DNA of 5,994 nt from JBDTRY01 sp039931435 (GTDB lineage Bacteria; Acidobacteriota; Thermoanaerobaculia; Gp7-AA8). Positions 5,478 through 5,994 of this stretch are shown here, in pieces (the first letter of the stretch is position 1; each line of letters starts with the position of its first letter). Made by a program: the position numbers and the translations under genes. The stretch spans positions 1 to 5,994 of the forward strand of contig JBDTRY010000233.1 in assembly GCA_039931435.1 (NCBI GenBank), in the 5' to 3' direction. The notes beneath the pieces are model-generated. The model had not been told where the DNA came from. It saw nothing but the letters and a program-made list of their open reading frames with translations, and did not search any database.

Positions 5478-5583
5478 ACGCGCGGAGCATGCCGAATTGC
5501 ACGCCGGAGGCGTGCCGGAACTTAGCCGGTGGTAAGCGCCGGCAGGCGCGCCACCACCGGACCGCGATGGTCCGGACAACCAG
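5478..5583 (+). repeat. Multi-hairpin REP-like repeat, copy D (lacks hairpin 4)
   Basis: Hairpin 1 is at 5499-5515. Hairpin 2 is at 5526-5560, with loop GGCA. Hairpin 3 is at 5557-5575, with loop GCGAT. The copy is a direct repeat of copy B at a distance of 807 bases. The match stops right after AACCAG, where hairpin 4 would follow. It ends 12 bases from the stop codon of the minus-strand SnoaL-like gene, so it sits in the 3' region of that gene. The differences from copy B in hairpin 2 fall in the loop, and the stem is unchanged. Confidence 0.92.
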
Positions 5584-5594
5584 CTCGCCCGCGA

Positions 5595-5994
5595 CTAGCT
5601 CGAAGGAGGAGCCATACGGCTGACCAGTTCCTGCATCGCGGGAGAAGGGTCAGAGTGGTGATGCACCATCTTCCATGCTCCGTTCTCACGTTGGTAAATG
5701 TTGGTGACGCGGTGCCGGATCGAGATCTTTTCACCAGCCAGCGTGGCCTGGCCGGATTCGATCCCCACCTCCCAGGCCATGTCGCCCTTCACCTGAACGT
5801 GCTGATCCTCGATGGCGATCTCACCTCCCGAGGCCATCTGCGCCACCTGATCGAACGATCCGTTGACGGCATCCCATCCCAGAACGCGATCCCCGATGGG
5901 ATGCAGGGCCGTTACCGCGGCCGAATGCGACCAGACATTGTTCATCGAGCCGGCCTCCCCGGTGCACATGCGGCTCAGGGCTGCGTAGAACCCT
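5595..5994 (-). CDS. SnoaL/DUF4440-like (NTF2-fold) protein, N-terminus cut by window edge
   Basis: The visible 132 residues are the C-terminal part of a small NTF2-fold protein of the SnoaL-like/YybH type, related to ketosteroid isomerase. Supporting segments are GFYAALSRMCTGEA near the start of the visible part, followed by NNVWSHS, then HPIGDRVLGWDAV, and near the end VTNIYQRENGAWKMVHHHSD, a wording common in this group. The frame stays open to the right edge, beyond the internal ATG at 5969. Homology-like sequence begins before that ATG, so the true start is outside the window. Members bind small hydrophobic ligands in a conical pocket and many have no known reaction, so no specific function is assigned. 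The stop TAG is at 5597-5595, next to repeat copy D. No signal peptide can be judged because the N-terminus is missing. Confidence 0.85.
   Translation of the reverse strand, partial: GFYAALSRMCTGEAGSMNNVWSHSAAVTALHPIGDRVLGWDAVNGSFDQVAQMASGGEIAIEDQHVQVKGDMAWEVGIESGQATLAGEKISIRHRVTNIYQRENGAWKMVHHHSDPSPAMQELVSRMAPPSS

Larger units (their letters stand above)
5257..5594. other. Gene-free stretch between the transposase and the SnoaL-like gene
   Basis: These 338 bases contain no credible coding sequence. They are filled by copy C (inverted), the 24-base minisatellite and copy D. The transposase and the SnoaL-like gene are convergent here, so no promoter is required. No intrinsic terminator with a T-run is seen, and the hairpin at 5266-5293 is the best candidate for ending the transposase transcript. 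Confidence 0.65.

Noticed and set aside
3260..5583. CRISPR array or integron attC sites
   Set aside because: The repeats are few, about 105 bases, in both orientations and irregularly spaced. They show no uniform spacers and no cas or integrase gene is present.
5603..5609. Perfect AAGGAGG-like ribosome binding site on the plus strand
   Set aside because: It is the complement of Pro-Pro-Ser codons at the end of the SnoaL-like gene and no start codon follows at a suitable distance.
5384..5623. Small protein with an eight-residue repeat (79 codons)
   Set aside because: The repeat is the 24-base minisatellite, the rest is repeat copy D in translation, and no ribosome binding site precedes it.

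Overview
The window is GC-rich bacterial chromosome with mostly chromosomal housekeeping genes and one small mobile module. Nothing in it identifies the species. The fungal/archaeal-type aspartate-semialdehyde dehydrogenase, the orphan MalK-type ATPase and the IS200-like tyrosine transposase with palindromic repeats would fit a free-living, GC-rich phylum outside the best-studied groups (for example Acidobacteria-, Gemmatimonadetes- or Planctomycetes-like lineages). That placement is inference only.

Left part (1-3109, minus strand): a tight aspartate-pathway operon read right to left, asd (3106-1982), lysC (1971-598) and dapB (601 to beyond the left edge). Asd and LysC are separated by 10 bases, and lysC and dapB overlap by 4 bases (ATGA). 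LysC phosphorylates aspartate, Asd reduces aspartyl phosphate to the semialdehyde, and DapB reduces hydroxy-tetrahydrodipicolinate, so the operon feeds lysine and diaminopimelate synthesis. DapB is cut by the window edge: about 200 residues are visible, and no stop codon occurs inside the window.

Middle (3110-4569): a 371-base divergent intergenic region carries the first copy (A) of a multi-hairpin repeat, preceded by a 47-base tandem duplication. It is followed on the plus strand by a stand-alone MalK/UgpC-type ABC ATPase (3481-4569).

Right part (4570-5994): a 148-residue HUH/Y1 transposase of the IS200 / REP-associated (RAYT) kind (4810-5256) is bracketed by repeat copy B on its left and an inverted, diverged copy C on its right. 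A fourth copy D follows after a 24-base minisatellite. The window ends with the C-terminal part of a minus-strand SnoaL/DUF4440-like protein (5595 to beyond the right edge).

The most interesting structure is the repeat family. The unit has four hairpins in fixed order, and loops and a few base pairs vary between copies while the stems are mostly kept. One copy supplies the ribosome binding site of the transposase. This looks like a REP/REPIN-type family with its resident transposase. Whether the family is already described cannot be decided from the window.
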